Of a stretch of DNA of 64,000 nucleotides, positions 12,798-21,359 are shown one piece after another. The stretch is taken from NCBI RefSeq assembly GCF_001511835.1, contig NZ_LN997848.1, positions 1,054,001 through 1,118,000 on the forward strand, written 5' to 3'. Numbering within the stretch: the first letter of the stretch is position 1; every line of letters starts with the position of its first letter. Source of the DNA: Magnetospirillum sp. XM-1 (GTDB lineage: Bacteria > Pseudomonadota > Alphaproteobacteria > Rhodospirillales > Magnetospirillaceae). The notes below the pieces were generated by a model that worked only from the letters and a program-made list of their open reading frames with translations, did not search any database and was not told the origin of the DNA. The translations under genes and the position numbers were made by a program.

Positions 12798-14437
12798 GGC
12801 ACGCTTCCCTCCACGGCATAGGCGGTGAGCGTCACCTTCTTGCCGCGGGAATAGTTGAAGCCCTTGACCACGCCCACCACCACCGGCTTGACGCCGATGC
12901 GGGCGGCGGCGGCATAGAACTTCTCCTCCTCGCGGTCGGACACCAGGGTGAGCGCCGCCGGGCCGTTGGTCAGGTGCTGGGCGGCGGCCTCGCCGCTGGT
13001 CAGCACCGTGTCGGTGCCGAGATAGAACACCAGGCTGGGCTCGGCATAGCCGGCCACCACCACCGCGCCGCGATGGGGGCGCTCGGCCACCAGTTCGGCG
13101 GCCTGGCGGCTGACGAACAGATAGTCGAGGCCGGGCAGCACCCCTTCGAACACCACCTGGAAGCTGGTCACCGCGGTGAGCACCAGGGCCATCACCGCCG
13201 GGCGCATCCGCTCCCTGAAGGCCAGCCAGCCGGCGGCCAGCGCCGTGCCGGCCACCAGCAGGGCCGACGGAATGCTCATCACCGGGAAGGAAATGGCGAA
13301 TTGCTGCGGCGCGACCACCACGGCCGCCGCCAGCACCAGCCCGATCAGGCACCAGATTCCGTACCAGACCTTCGCCGGCCGGGAAAGCAGATCGGGGGCG
13401 CGTCCCACCACGGCGACGGCCATCAGCAGCGCCAAAGCGGGGAAGGTGGGCAGCACGTAATGGGGCAGCTTGGTGGGCACGATCTCGAACATCACCCAGG
13501 CGGGAATGATCCAGGCCAGGCAGAAGCGGATCTCGGGGCGCAGGCGCACCTTCCACGCCGCCGTGAGCGAGGGCCACAGCAACAGCGAGCCCGGCCACAG
13601 GATCACCGCCGCCAAAGCGAGATAGGTGCCGGGCCAGCCGCCGTGGCTTTCCTGGGCGCCCAGCAGCTTGGGCAGCAGGTCGCCCTTGACCGCCTCGCCG
13701 ACGAAGGCGCCGCCGGTGGCGTTGGAGATGGCCACGAACCAGGGCGCGGCGATGGAGGAAGCGACGATCAGCCCGGTGAAGGGGCGAAGCCCCACCAGCC
13801 AGGCCCATTGCTTGTCGGCGAAGCCCAGCGCCAGGATGGTCAGGATGGAGATGGCCGGAATCACCGGCCCCTTGATCAGGATCGAGGCGCCGATGGCCAC
13901 CCAGAACACCAGCGCCACCAGTGGCCCGGGCACCGCCGCGGTGCCCCTGGCGCCGAGATAGATGCGGGCCAGGGCTCCTTGCGCCGCCACGGCCGTCGCC
14001 AGCATGATGGCGTCGGTCTTGGCCTGATGGGCCTCGGACACCAAAATCAGCGACGAGGCCAGCAGGGCGGCGCCCAGCAGCGCCACCTGGCGGCCGAACA
14101 GGTATTGCCCGAAGGCGAAGGTCATCAGCACCGCCGCCCAGGCCGACAGGGCGGACGGCAGGCGATAGGGCCACACCGCCTTGCTGGCCTTGTCCGAGAA
14201 CAGGCTGACCGAGGCGGCCTGCAGCCAATAGGCCCCCACCGGCTTCTTGGCGCGCATCTCCTGCTGGAACTGGATGCGGACGTAATCGCCGGTCTCCAGC
14301 ATCTGGCGGGTGGCCTGGATGAAGCGGGATTCGTCGCGGTCCATGGGCGGCAGCGCCACCAGACCCGGCAGATAGAGGAACACAGACAACAGCGACAGCA
14401 GGAGATAGGGGCGGATACCGCCGGTCAGTCGTTCCAC
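12794..14437 (-). CDS. GT39/ArnT-like membrane glycosyltransferase
   Basis: The 547-residue protein has about a dozen hydrophobic segments and the N-terminal signature PPMDRDESRFIQATRQML, where the Asp-Glu pair in the first periplasmic loop is catalytic in PMT/ArnT-type transferases. KKPVGAYWLQA is a second conserved loop. These enzymes take a sugar from polyprenyl phosphate and add it to lipid A or another periplasmic acceptor. It is translationally coupled to the PAP2 gene. The GtrB-like GT2 at 29774-30745 could make such a donor, although it is 15 kb away. Confidence 0.87.
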   Translation of the reverse strand: MERLTGGIRPYLLLSLLSVFLYLPGLVALPPMDRDESRFIQATRQMLETGDYVRIQFQQEMRAKKPVGAYWLQAASVSLFSDKASKAVWPYRLPSALSAWAAVLMTFAFGQYLFGRQVALLGAALLASSLILVSEAHQAKTDAIMLATAVAAQGALARIYLGARGTAAVPGPLVALVFWVAIGASILIKGPVIPAISILTILALGFADKQWAWLVGLRPFTGLIVASSIAAPWFVAISNATGGAFVGEAVKGDLLPKLLGAQESHGGWPGTYLALAAVILWPGSLLLWPSLTAAWKVRLRPEIRFCLAWIIPAWVMFEIVPTKLPHYVLPTFPALALLMAVAVVGRAPDLLSRPAKVWYGIWCLIGLVLAAAVVVAPQQFAISFPVMSIPSALLVAGTALAAGWLAFRERMRPAVMALVLTAVTSFQVVFEGVLPGLDYLFVSRQAAELVAERPHRGAVVVAGYAEPSLVFYLGTDTVLTSGEAAAQHLTNGPAALTLVSDREEEKFYAAAARIGVKPVVVGVVKGFNYSRGKKVTLTAYAVEGSVP

Positions 14438-14509
14438 GATGGGGCGATCCGTGCAGACTTTAAAGACCCGGCATCAACAGCATGAAGCGGCCCACTGGGT
14501 CAAGGGGCG

Positions 14510-15553
14510 CTATTCCGCCGCCGCCCGCCACACTCCGGTCTCGAAGGGCCGCAGGTTGTCGAGGAACTGCCGGGTGCAGGCCTCCCACGAGAAGGTCAGG
14601 GCATGGGCGCGGCACAGGGCGGGGTCGATGGACATGGCCCTTTGGGCCGCGTTCTCCAGGTCCTCGTCCAGCACGCCGGCGGGTGAATCGCCGATCACGT
14701 CGTTGGGGCCGGGCACCGGATAGGCCGCCACCGGCAGGCCCGAGGCCAGGGCTTCCAGCAGCACCAGCCCGAAGGTGTCGGTGCGGCTGGGAAAGACGAA
14801 AACGTCGGCGGCGGCGTAGTGGCGGGCCAGGTCCTCGGCCATCCGCGCGCCTGCGAAATGAACCTCGGGAAAGCGGCGCTTCATCTCGTCCATCTGCGGC
14901 CCGTCACCCACCACCGCCTTGGAGCCGGGCAGGTCGAGGGAAAGGAACGCCTCGATGTTCTTCTCCACCGCCACCCGCCCGACATAGAGGAAGACGGGCC
15001 GCGCCAGATGGGCGAAGGGGCCGTCCTCGCCCCGGGCTTCGGGGCGGGGGCGGAACAGCTCGGTATCGACGCCCCGCGACCAGCGGCCGATATTCTTGAA
15101 GCCGCGCGCCGCCAGTTCGTTCTCGATGCCCTGGGTCGCCACCATGACGCGGGACGAGGAATTGTGGAACCGGCGCATCACCGCGTAGGAAAGCGGCAGC
15201 GGCACGCCGAAGCGGGCCTTGATGTATTCGGGAAACTTGGTGTGGTAGGCGGTGGTGAAGGGGACGCCCTTCCTGCGGCACCAGCGCCGGGCCGCCCAGC
15301 CCAGCGGCCCTTCGGTGGCGACATGGATGGCGCAGGGCTGCGCCGCCTCGATCATGGCGCCCAGCTTGGCTCCGGGCTTCAGGGCCAGACGGATCTCGGG
15401 ATATGTGGGGCAGGCCACGGTGCGGAACTTCTCGGGGGTGACCATCACCACCTCGTGGCCGTCGCGCTCCAGCTCGCGCCTTAGGGTGTCGAGGGTTCGG
15501 ACGACGCCGTTGACCTGAGGGAGCCAGGCATCCGTGACGACGAGTATGCGCAT
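14510..15553 (-). CDS. GT4-family glycosyltransferase, probable diacylglycerol glycosyltransferase (Agt-like)
   Basis: The 347-residue protein has two Rossmann domains. The N-terminal MRILVVTDAWLPQVNGVVRT is typical of lipid-acting GT4 enzymes, and the C-terminal half holds the EX7E-type region (PSRTDTFGLVLLEALASGLP). The start lies 73 bases inside the 3' end of the adjacent metallophosphoesterase gene, so the two are co-expressed. In other alphaproteobacteria a GT4 (Agt) beside PlcP makes glucosyl- or glucuronosyl-diacylglycerol under phosphate limitation. That context is the reason for the call; mannosyl transfer to other lipids remains possible. Confidence 0.82.
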   Translation of the reverse strand: MRILVVTDAWLPQVNGVVRTLDTLRRELERDGHEVVMVTPEKFRTVACPTYPEIRLALKPGAKLGAMIEAAQPCAIHVATEGPLGWAARRWCRRKGVPFTTAYHTKFPEYIKARFGVPLPLSYAVMRRFHNSSSRVMVATQGIENELAARGFKNIGRWSRGVDTELFRPRPEARGEDGPFAHLARPVFLYVGRVAVEKNIEAFLSLDLPGSKAVVGDGPQMDEMKRRFPEVHFAGARMAEDLARHYAAADVFVFPSRTDTFGLVLLEALASGLPVAAYPVPGPNDVIGDSPAGVLDEDLENAAQRAMSIDPALCRAHALTFSWEACTRQFLDNLRPFETGVWRAAAE

Positions 15554-16317
15554 GTGTTTCCCTCGACCTCCAGCCAGCGGATGATTTCCAGGGCGCCGTC
15601 GAAGCCTTCCGCCAGCGCGGTGCAGCTTTCGACCCAGTCGCCGTCGTTGCAGTAGAGGATGCCGTTGACGTCGCGCTTCTCGGCGTGGTGGATGTGGCCG
15701 CACACCACGCCGTCGGCGCCATGGCGGCGCGCCTCGTCGGCCATGGCGTCCTCGAAGCTGGCGATGTACTGCACCGCGTTCTTGACCTTGTGCTTCAGGT
15801 AGGCCGACAGCGACCAGTAGGGAAAGCCCAGCGCGCGCCGCGCCACGTTCAGCCAGTGGTTCAGAGCCAGCGCCAGGGTGTAGGCGGAATCGCCCAGATG
15901 GGCCAGCCACTTGGCGTGCTTGACCACCCCGTCGAAGGCGTCGCCGTGCAGCACCAGCAGCCGCCTGCCGTCGGCGGTCTCGTGCAGGATGGTGGTGGCG
16001 ACCGAGATGTCGCCGAACAGCAGGCCGTGATAGTCGCGGGCGAATTCGTCGTGGTTGCCGGGCACGAACACCACGCGGGTGCCCTTGCGCGCCTTGCGCA
16101 GCAGCTTTTGCACCACGTCGTTGTGGCTTTGCGGCCAGTACCACGAACGCCGCAGCCGCCAGCCGTCGATGATGTCGCCGACCAGATAGAGCGTCTCGCT
16201 CTCGGTGCTTTTCAGGAAGTCCAGCAGGTCGTCGGCCTTGCAGCCGCGGGTGCCCAGATGAATGTCGGAAATCCAGATGGTCCTGTAACGCCTCTTGCTG
16301 TCGAGACTGGCGTTCAT
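15481..16317 (-). CDS. plcP: PlcP-type metallophosphoesterase (phospholipase C)
   Basis: The 278-residue calcineurin-like phosphoesterase shows ISDIHLGTRGCKADDLLDFL, LVGDIIDGW, RSWYWPQSHNDVVQKLL, PGNHDEF and VCGHIHHAE, which supply the Asp, His and Asn metal ligands. This full pattern matches the family that contains PlcP of Sinorhizobium, which hydrolyses phosphatidylcholine and phosphatidylethanolamine to diacylglycerol. Automatic annotation often calls such genes UDP-2,3-diacylglucosamine hydrolase (LpxH). The overlap with a GT4 gene and the facing diacylglycerol kinase favour PlcP. The start at 16317 gives the usual N-terminus; an in-frame ATG at 16371 would add 18 residues. Confidence 0.8.
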   Translation of the reverse strand: MNASLDSKRRYRTIWISDIHLGTRGCKADDLLDFLKSTESETLYLVGDIIDGWRLRRSWYWPQSHNDVVQKLLRKARKGTRVVFVPGNHDEFARDYHGLLFGDISVATTILHETADGRRLLVLHGDAFDGVVKHAKWLAHLGDSAYTLALALNHWLNVARRALGFPYWSLSAYLKHKVKNAVQYIASFEDAMADEARRHGADGVVCGHIHHAEKRDVNGILYCNDGDWVESCTALAEGFDGALEIIRWLEVEGNTCAYSSSRMPGSLRSTASSEPSTP

Positions 16318-16487
16318 CGGGCAAGCATCCGATATCAATTCAGAACGATATTGATGACTCTCATAGCTCAAATATTTTTAATGTTCACATGCATTATGGT
16401 TACGGTTTGTTATTTCATTGAACTGAAGTCTATCCGTAATAAATATTTCATCATGCTTTTTCTGGCTTCGCGCTATACACGGCGTCC
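16318..16487. promoter_or_regulatory. AT-rich divergent promoter region of plcP and the lipid kinase
   Basis: This 170-base region is much richer in A and T than its surroundings and separates two divergent genes. It holds the inverted repeat ATCAAT-N10-ATTGAT (16334-16355). The hexamer TATACA (16472-16477) ends only 10 bases before the kinase ATG, so a transcript starting there would have almost no leader. I found no convincing pair of CTGTCAT-type Pho half sites, although phosphate control would fit the genes. Confidence 0.45.
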
Positions 16488-17420
16488 ATGACCGTCGATC
16501 AATCCGCCAGCCTGGTCGTTCCCGAGACGCAATCCGCCGTGGCGCCGCGCCGGGTGCTGGTGATTCACAATCCCACCGCCGGCCGCCGCCGCCGCCGCCA
16601 ACTGGAACTGGTGGTGAGCGCTCTCGAGGCCTTGGGCGGGCGGGTGGCGCGGCGCGAGACGGCGCGGCGCGGCGACGCCGAGGATTTCGCCGCCCTGGCC
16701 AGCCCGGACGAGTTCGACGCGGTGATCGCGGCGGGCGGCGACGGCACTGTCAACGAGGTCCTGAACGGCCTGGGGGCGGGGCCGGGCGGTCTGGCGCTTG
16801 GCGTGATTCCGTTGGGCACCGCCAATGTGCTGGCCTGCGAGATCGGGCTCGACCCCGACGACGTGGAGCAGGTGGCGCGCACCGTGGCCTTCGGCGTCGC
16901 CCGGCGCATCCATGTGGGCCAGGCCAACCGGCGGCGTTTCCTGCTGATGGCCGGCGCCGGCCTCGACGCCCATGTGGTGGCGGGGGTGAGCACCGTCTTG
17001 AAGCGCCGGGCGGGCAAGCTGGCCTATGTGGTGGAAAGCCTGCGCCAGGCGGTGGGCTACGATTTCCCCAAGCTGACCATCCGCGCCGATGGGGTGGAAT
17101 ACGAGGCCCGCATGGTGGTGGCCTGCAAGGGCCGCTTCTACGGCGGGCCGTTCATCGCCGCCCCCGACGCCGATCTGGCCGCCCCCAAGCTGGAATTGTG
17201 CATCCTGCCCAATCCGGGCATGGCGGGCATGCTGCGCTACGGGCTGGCCCTGCCGCTGGGCAAGCTGCCCGGCCTGCCCGAGGTCCGGGTGGTGTCGGCC
17301 CGCAACATCCTGATCACCGGTCCGCGCGGCGCGCCGGTCCAGGGCGACGGCGACATCGTCGCCCGCCTGCCCGCCGAAATCTCCATCGCCGACCAGACGG
17401 TGGACCTGATCTGTCCCTGA
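16488..17420 (+). CDS. Diacylglycerol kinase-type lipid kinase (DagK/YegS family)
   Basis: The 310-residue product has the DAGK catalytic fold: HNPTAGRRRRRQ (nucleotide loop), AAGGDGTVNEVLNGL (the GGDGT signature), LGVIPLGTANVLA, and the C-terminal QGDGDIV segment. It would phosphorylate diacylglycerol or a related lipid with ATP at the inner membrane. It is divergent from plcP, whose product releases diacylglycerol, so the two enzymes could balance one another. YegS-type kinases acting on other lipids cannot be excluded. Confidence 0.88.
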   Translation: MTVDQSASLVVPETQSAVAPRRVLVIHNPTAGRRRRRQLELVVSALEALGGRVARRETARRGDAEDFAALASPDEFDAVIAAGGDGTVNEVLNGLGAGPGGLALGVIPLGTANVLACEIGLDPDDVEQVARTVAFGVARRIHVGQANRRRFLLMAGAGLDAHVVAGVSTVLKRRAGKLAYVVESLRQAVGYDFPKLTIRADGVEYEARMVVACKGRFYGGPFIAAPDADLAAPKLELCILPNPGMAGMLRYGLALPLGKLPGLPEVRVVSARNILITGPRGAPVQGDGDIVARLPAEISIADQTVDLICP

Positions 17421-17421
17421 A

Positions 17422-17489
17422 TGCGGGCGGGACGCCCGCGCTCCGGGGCGCGACATCCCAAACCATGGAGCGCGGGCGTCCCGCCCGCA
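17422..17489. repeat. Perfect 23-bp inverted repeat between convergent genes
   Basis: The arms 17422-17444 and 17467-17489 are perfectly complementary over 23 bp around a 22-base loop. The left arm starts TGCGGGCGGGACGCCCG. The element sits between the lipid kinase gene (+) and a hypothetical gene (-). Its size and perfection suggest a mobile palindromic repeat that also serves as a two-way terminator. Confidence 0.75.
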
Positions 17490-17497
17490 CCGATCCC

Positions 17498-17863
17498 CTA
17501 ATCCTCCAGGTCGTCCTGCTCGACGGCGTGGCGGCGCGCTTCCGCCTGGGAATGCTGGGTGGCGAACTCGCCCGCCGTGTCGAGCACCAGGATGGCCCCG
17601 GCGAGGCGCCCCCAGGCGGCGGTCTGCTCCGGCGTGCGGGGGCGAAGCTGGGACCGCAGGTCCACCAGCAGCCGCATCAGCGTCCTTCCCGGCATCAGGG
17701 CGATGGGCACGTCGGGCAGGGCGGAAATTCCAAAGGCCGCCTGCACCGCTTCCAGCCCGGCGCGGATGTAGTCCTGGTCGCTCTGGTCCAGTGGCAGGAT
17801 GTGGTTGGGCGTCTTGCGCACCAGCCTTTCGCCGGCGAGATCGGTGGGACGGGACGTGGACAT
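17498..17863 (-). CDS. Hypothetical protein, 121 residues
   Basis: I do not recognise a family. The protein begins MSTSRPTDLAGERLVRKT, includes a region ending in ILPLDQSDQDYIRAGLEAV, and ends in an acidic tail (EQDDLED). It is soluble by appearance, without signal peptide or membrane segment. The start at 17863 follows GAAGAAG at short distance; an in-frame ATG at 17929 would add 22 residues with many positive charges and looks less likely. It is convergent with the lipid kinase gene and divergent from the nitroreductase gene. Confidence 0.6.
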   Translation of the reverse strand: MSTSRPTDLAGERLVRKTPNHILPLDQSDQDYIRAGLEAVQAAFGISALPDVPIALMPGRTLMRLLVDLRSQLRPRTPEQTAAWGRLAGAILVLDTAGEFATQHSQAEARRHAVEQDDLED

Positions 17864-17944
17864 GGACTTCTTCGGAGCAATGGGGGTGATGCGGCCTCGC
17901 TTCCTTCCAATATATGGTGCGCGAGGCAACGGGGAAAGACGGGG

Positions 17945-19543
17945 ATGGAAGAACCTTTAGACCGCATCGCCGCCTACCATGCGCGCACCAAGCATTCCAG
18001 CCGGCGCTACGCCCGCGGCCCCGGCTTCCTCGACTGGGAGACCCAGCCCGACCCCTTCCGCGCCTTCGCAGGCGCAAGGTGCGTGGGCCTGCCGCTCCGC
18101 CTCGATGCCGAAACGCCGCCCTTCGGCCGGCTGGAGGGGCATGACCCCGCGCCGCTGGACGCCCAAGGGCTGGGGCTGTTCCTGGAACTGGCGCTGGGAC
18201 TGTCGGCCTGGAAGGAAGTGGGAGAGGCCCGCTGGGCGCTGCGCAATAATCCCAGCAGCGGCAACCTGCATCCCACCGAGGGGTGGGTGATCCTGCCTCC
18301 CCTGGATGGTATCGGCGCCGGGCCGGGGCTTTATCACTACGCCCCGTTCCATCATGGGCTGGAGGAGCGTTGCCGCCTGGATCGCCTGCCCGCCGATCTG
18401 CCGGATGGCGCCTTCCTGTTCGCCCTGTCCTCCATTCCCTGGCGGGAATCGTGGAAGTACGGCGAGCGCGCCTTCCGCTACTGCCAGCACGATTGCGGCC
18501 ACGCCTTGGCCGCCGCCGCCTATGCCGCCGCCTGCCTGGGCTGGCACATCCGCGTGCTCACCGCGCCCGGCGATGAGCAATTGGCGGCCCTGTTGGGTCT
18601 GGACCGCCCGGACTCCTGCGCCCGCTTCGAGCCCGAACATCCCGATTTGATCGCCGTGGTCTCGCCCGCTCCGCTGCCCGAACCCGCGCTTCCACCAGTG
18701 ACGGGGGAATGGGTCGGCGAGGCCAATACCCTTTCCCCCGACCATGTGGTGTGGGAGGTGATCGGCCAGGCCTTGGCGCTTACCGAGAAGCCATCCACCG
18801 CGCCCGTTCTCCCGCCGCCCTCGATCGCCATTCCGCCTTTGGCCGCCAGCCTGGAACCCGCCGCCGCGATCATCCGGCGGCGACGCAGCGCCCAGGCCAT
18901 GGACGGCGTGACCGGCATGGGCCGCGACGCCTTTCTCCGTCTGCTGGGCGCCACCCTGCCCGACCAGGACAAGGTGCCGTGGCGGTCCTGGCCGTGGCCG
19001 GCCCGGGTGGGCCTGATGCTGTTCGTCCATCGGGTGGAGGGCTTGAGCCCCGGCCTCTACGCCCTGGTGCGCGACGGGCAAGCGCTGGACCGGTTGCGGG
19101 CCGACTGCAATCCCCGATTCGCCTGGGAGCGGGCGGCGGCCGAGGTGCCGCTCTATAATCTGGCCGAGGGCGATCTCACCTGGGACGCCACCCAGGTGTC
19201 GTGCGCCCAGGATATCGCCGGGCGCGGCGCCTTCTCGCTGGGCATGCTGGCTGATTTCGACCGCACCCTGGCCGAGGACGGCGAATGGGCCTATCGCCGC
19301 CTGTTCTGGGAGGCGGGCCTGATCGGCCAGGTGCTCTACCTGGAAGCCACCGCGGCCGGACTGTCGGGCACCGGCATCGGCTGCTACCACGACGACGAGG
19401 TCCACGACCTGCTCGGCCTTCCCCCCGGCGGCGGTCCCTGGCAGTCGCTCTACCACTTCACGGTGGGCGGCGCGGTGGAGGATGGGCGCATCGCCACCCG
19501 TCCGGCCTATGGCCATCTCAGTCCGGCTGGTTCTCCGTCCTGA
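17945..19543 (+). CDS. SagB/ThcOx-type nitroreductase-family dehydrogenase with two domains
   Basis: The 532-residue protein holds two nitroreductase-like domains. The first (about residues 15-250) has the SagB signature RNNPSSGNLHPTEGWVI and YCQHDCGHALAAAAYAA. The second (about 310-530) has RRRRSAQAMDGV, LEATAAGLSGTGIGCYHDD and a C-terminal LYHFTVGGAVED. Family members are FMN-dependent oxidases that aromatise azolines in modified peptides, but many homologues stand alone. No cyclodehydratase or precursor peptide gene is nearby, so a role in peptide modification is unproven. The ATG at 17945 starts a normal family N-terminus. Confidence 0.82.
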   Translation: MEEPLDRIAAYHARTKHSSRRYARGPGFLDWETQPDPFRAFAGARCVGLPLRLDAETPPFGRLEGHDPAPLDAQGLGLFLELALGLSAWKEVGEARWALRNNPSSGNLHPTEGWVILPPLDGIGAGPGLYHYAPFHHGLEERCRLDRLPADLPDGAFLFALSSIPWRESWKYGERAFRYCQHDCGHALAAAAYAAACLGWHIRVLTAPGDEQLAALLGLDRPDSCARFEPEHPDLIAVVSPAPLPEPALPPVTGEWVGEANTLSPDHVVWEVIGQALALTEKPSTAPVLPPPSIAIPPLAASLEPAAAIIRRRRSAQAMDGVTGMGRDAFLRLLGATLPDQDKVPWRSWPWPARVGLMLFVHRVEGLSPGLYALVRDGQALDRLRADCNPRFAWERAAAEVPLYNLAEGDLTWDATQVSCAQDIAGRGAFSLGMLADFDRTLAEDGEWAYRRLFWEAGLIGQVLYLEATAAGLSGTGIGCYHDDEVHDLLGLPPGGGPWQSLYHFTVGGAVEDGRIATRPAYGHLSPAGSPS

Positions 19544-19706
19544 CCCAATCTCCCCCGCCCAGTTGGGTGCGCATCCGGGCGGCGTCCTCGCAATCGGTGA
19601 CGAAGGCCAGGATGGCCGAGAGGGCGCATTGGGCCGGGTCGCGGCCCAGCTGGCGGGCGGCGGTGTAAAGGCGGGACGCCAGATCGGGGTCAAGCTCGAT
19701 ACGCAT
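19518..19706 (-). CDS. Small ribbon-helix-helix-like protein, 62 residues
   Basis: This short gene encodes MRIELDPDLASRLYTAARQ followed by a helical LGRDPAQCALSAILAFV segment and an acidic, polar tail. The pattern of a beta-strand followed by two helices resembles CopG/RHH DNA-binding proteins or small antitoxins. It is convergent with the nitroreductase gene and overlaps its last 26 bases. No toxin partner is adjacent. The family-level call is tentative. Confidence 0.6.
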   Translation of the reverse strand: MRIELDPDLASRLYTAARQLGRDPAQCALSAILAFVTDCEDAARMRTQLGGGDWVRTENQPD

Positions 19707-19766
19707 GAGGGGGCTCCAACCTAATCCCCTTGATTCTTGCACCAAGTAGGGCGAAAACCCAGCCCC

Positions 19767-21353
19767 ATGAGCACTCTCGATCAAGCCATCGCGCTGCGGC
19801 GTACCTTCGCCATCATCTCCCACCCCGACGCGGGCAAGACCACGCTGACGGAAAAGCTGCTGATGTTCGGCGGCGCCATTCAGATGGCGGGCGCGGTGCG
19901 CGCCCGCGGCGAACAGCGCCGCACCCGGTCGGACTGGATGGCCATCGAGAAGGAGCGCGGCATCTCGGTGTCGGCCTCGGTGATGAGCTTCGAGTATTCG
20001 GGCCTGTCCTTCAACCTGCTGGACACCCCCGGCCACGAGGACTTTTCCGAGGACACCTACCGCACGCTGACCGCCGTGGACTCGGCCGTCATGGTGCTGG
20101 ACGCCGCCAAGGGCATCGAGACCCAGACCTTGAAGCTGTTCGAGGTGTGCCGCTTGCGCGACGTGCCGATCATCACCTTCGTCAACAAGGTCGACCGCGA
20201 GGGCCGCGAGACCTTCGACCTGCTGCACGAGGTGGAGAAGACCCTGGCGCTGGACGTCTGCCCCGTGACCTGGCCCATCGGCATGGGCCGGGACCTGAAG
20301 GGCGTCTACGACCTGGTCAACGACCGCGTCATCATGTTCGATCCGGGGCGCGGCGACCATATCGCCGAGATCGCCGTGGATGCCTCGCTCGATTCCCCTA
20401 AGCTGGACGAGGTGCTGGGCGTCGCCGCCGCCGAGCGCCTGCGCGAAGAGGTGGAGCTGGTGCGCGGCGGCTATCCCGAATTCGACCTGGAATCCTTCCG
20501 CGCCGGGCATCTGACCCCGGTGTTCTTCGGCAGCGCCTTGAAGACCTTCGGCGTGGCCGAGCTCTTGAAGGGCATCGGCCAGCTGGCGCCGTCGCCCATT
20601 GCGCGGCCCACCGACAAGCGGGTGGTGGAGCCGGGTGAGGCCAAGGTCAGCGGCTTCGTCTTCAAGGTCCAGGCCAACATGGACCCCAACCACCGCGACC
20701 GCATCGCCTTCTTCCGCATCTGCTCGGGCCGCTTCAAGCGCGGCATGAAGGTCAAGCACGTGCGTTCGGGCAAGGTGATGGCCCTGGTCAATCCGGTGTT
20801 CTTCCTGGCCCGCGACCGCGAGCTGGCGGAAGAGGCCTTCCCCGGCGACATCATGGGCATTCCCAATCACGGCCAGCTGCGCATCGGCGACACGCTGAGC
20901 GAGTCCGAGGATTTCAACTTCCTCGGCATTCCCACCTTCGCGCCGGAAGTGCTGCAGCGCGTGCGCCTCGACGATCCCATGAAGGCCAAGCAACTGAAGA
21001 AGGCCCTGGAGGACCTGGCCGAGGAGGGCGTCTCCCAGGTGTTCAAGCCCTTGGACGGCTCCACCTGGATCGTCGGCGTGGTGGGACCGCTGCAGTTCGA
21101 CGTGCTGACCACCCGCATCCAGTCGGAATACGGCATCAAGGCCGGGTTCGAGGATGGCGGCTTCGTCACGGCCCGCTGGATCGCCTGCGATGACGAGGCG
21201 GAGCTCAAGCGCTTCATGAATTCCAACAAGACCAACATGGCCGAGGACCGTGACGGCGCCCTGGTGTACCTCGCCCGCAATTCCTGGCAGCTGGGCCGCG
21301 CCCAGCAGGATTTCGAGAAGATCCGCTTCACCGCCACGCGCGAGCAGCACTGA
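19767..21353 (+). CDS. prfC: Peptide chain release factor 3
   Basis: The 528-residue GTPase is nearly the size of E. coli RF3 (529). It shows the P-loop SHPDAGKTTLTEKLL, the switch region EKERGISVSASVMSFE, DTPGHEDFSED and NKVDREGR. RF3 recycles RF1 and RF2 from the ribosome after termination. The ATG at 19767 matches the usual MSxLxxAIALRRTFAIISHPDAG start; an upstream in-frame ATG at 19737 would add 10 residues. A 12-bp hairpin begins 7 bases after the stop. Confidence 0.96.
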   Translation: MSTLDQAIALRRTFAIISHPDAGKTTLTEKLLMFGGAIQMAGAVRARGEQRRTRSDWMAIEKERGISVSASVMSFEYSGLSFNLLDTPGHEDFSEDTYRTLTAVDSAVMVLDAAKGIETQTLKLFEVCRLRDVPIITFVNKVDREGRETFDLLHEVEKTLALDVCPVTWPIGMGRDLKGVYDLVNDRVIMFDPGRGDHIAEIAVDASLDSPKLDEVLGVAAAERLREEVELVRGGYPEFDLESFRAGHLTPVFFGSALKTFGVAELLKGIGQLAPSPIARPTDKRVVEPGEAKVSGFVFKVQANMDPNHRDRIAFFRICSGRFKRGMKVKHVRSGKVMALVNPVFFLARDRELAEEAFPGDIMGIPNHGQLRIGDTLSESEDFNFLGIPTFAPEVLQRVRLDDPMKAKQLKKALEDLAEEGVSQVFKPLDGSTWIVGVVGPLQFDVLTTRIQSEYGIKAGFEDGGFVTARWIACDDEAELKRFMNSNKTNMAEDRDGALVYLARNSWQLGRAQQDFEKIRFTATREQH

Positions 21354-21359
21354 TACCAA

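Noticed and set aside
15481..16317. LpxH (UDP-2,3-diacylglucosamine diphosphatase) as the name for the metallophosphoesterase
   Set aside because: The motif pattern and the overlap with a GT4 lipid transferase fit PlcP better; LpxH remains a fallback if no other lipid A hydrolase exists.
16318..16487. PhoB box in the plcP promoter
   Set aside because: CTCTCATAGCTCAAATAT has only one fair half site; no pair of CTGTCAT-like repeats with 4-base spacing was found.
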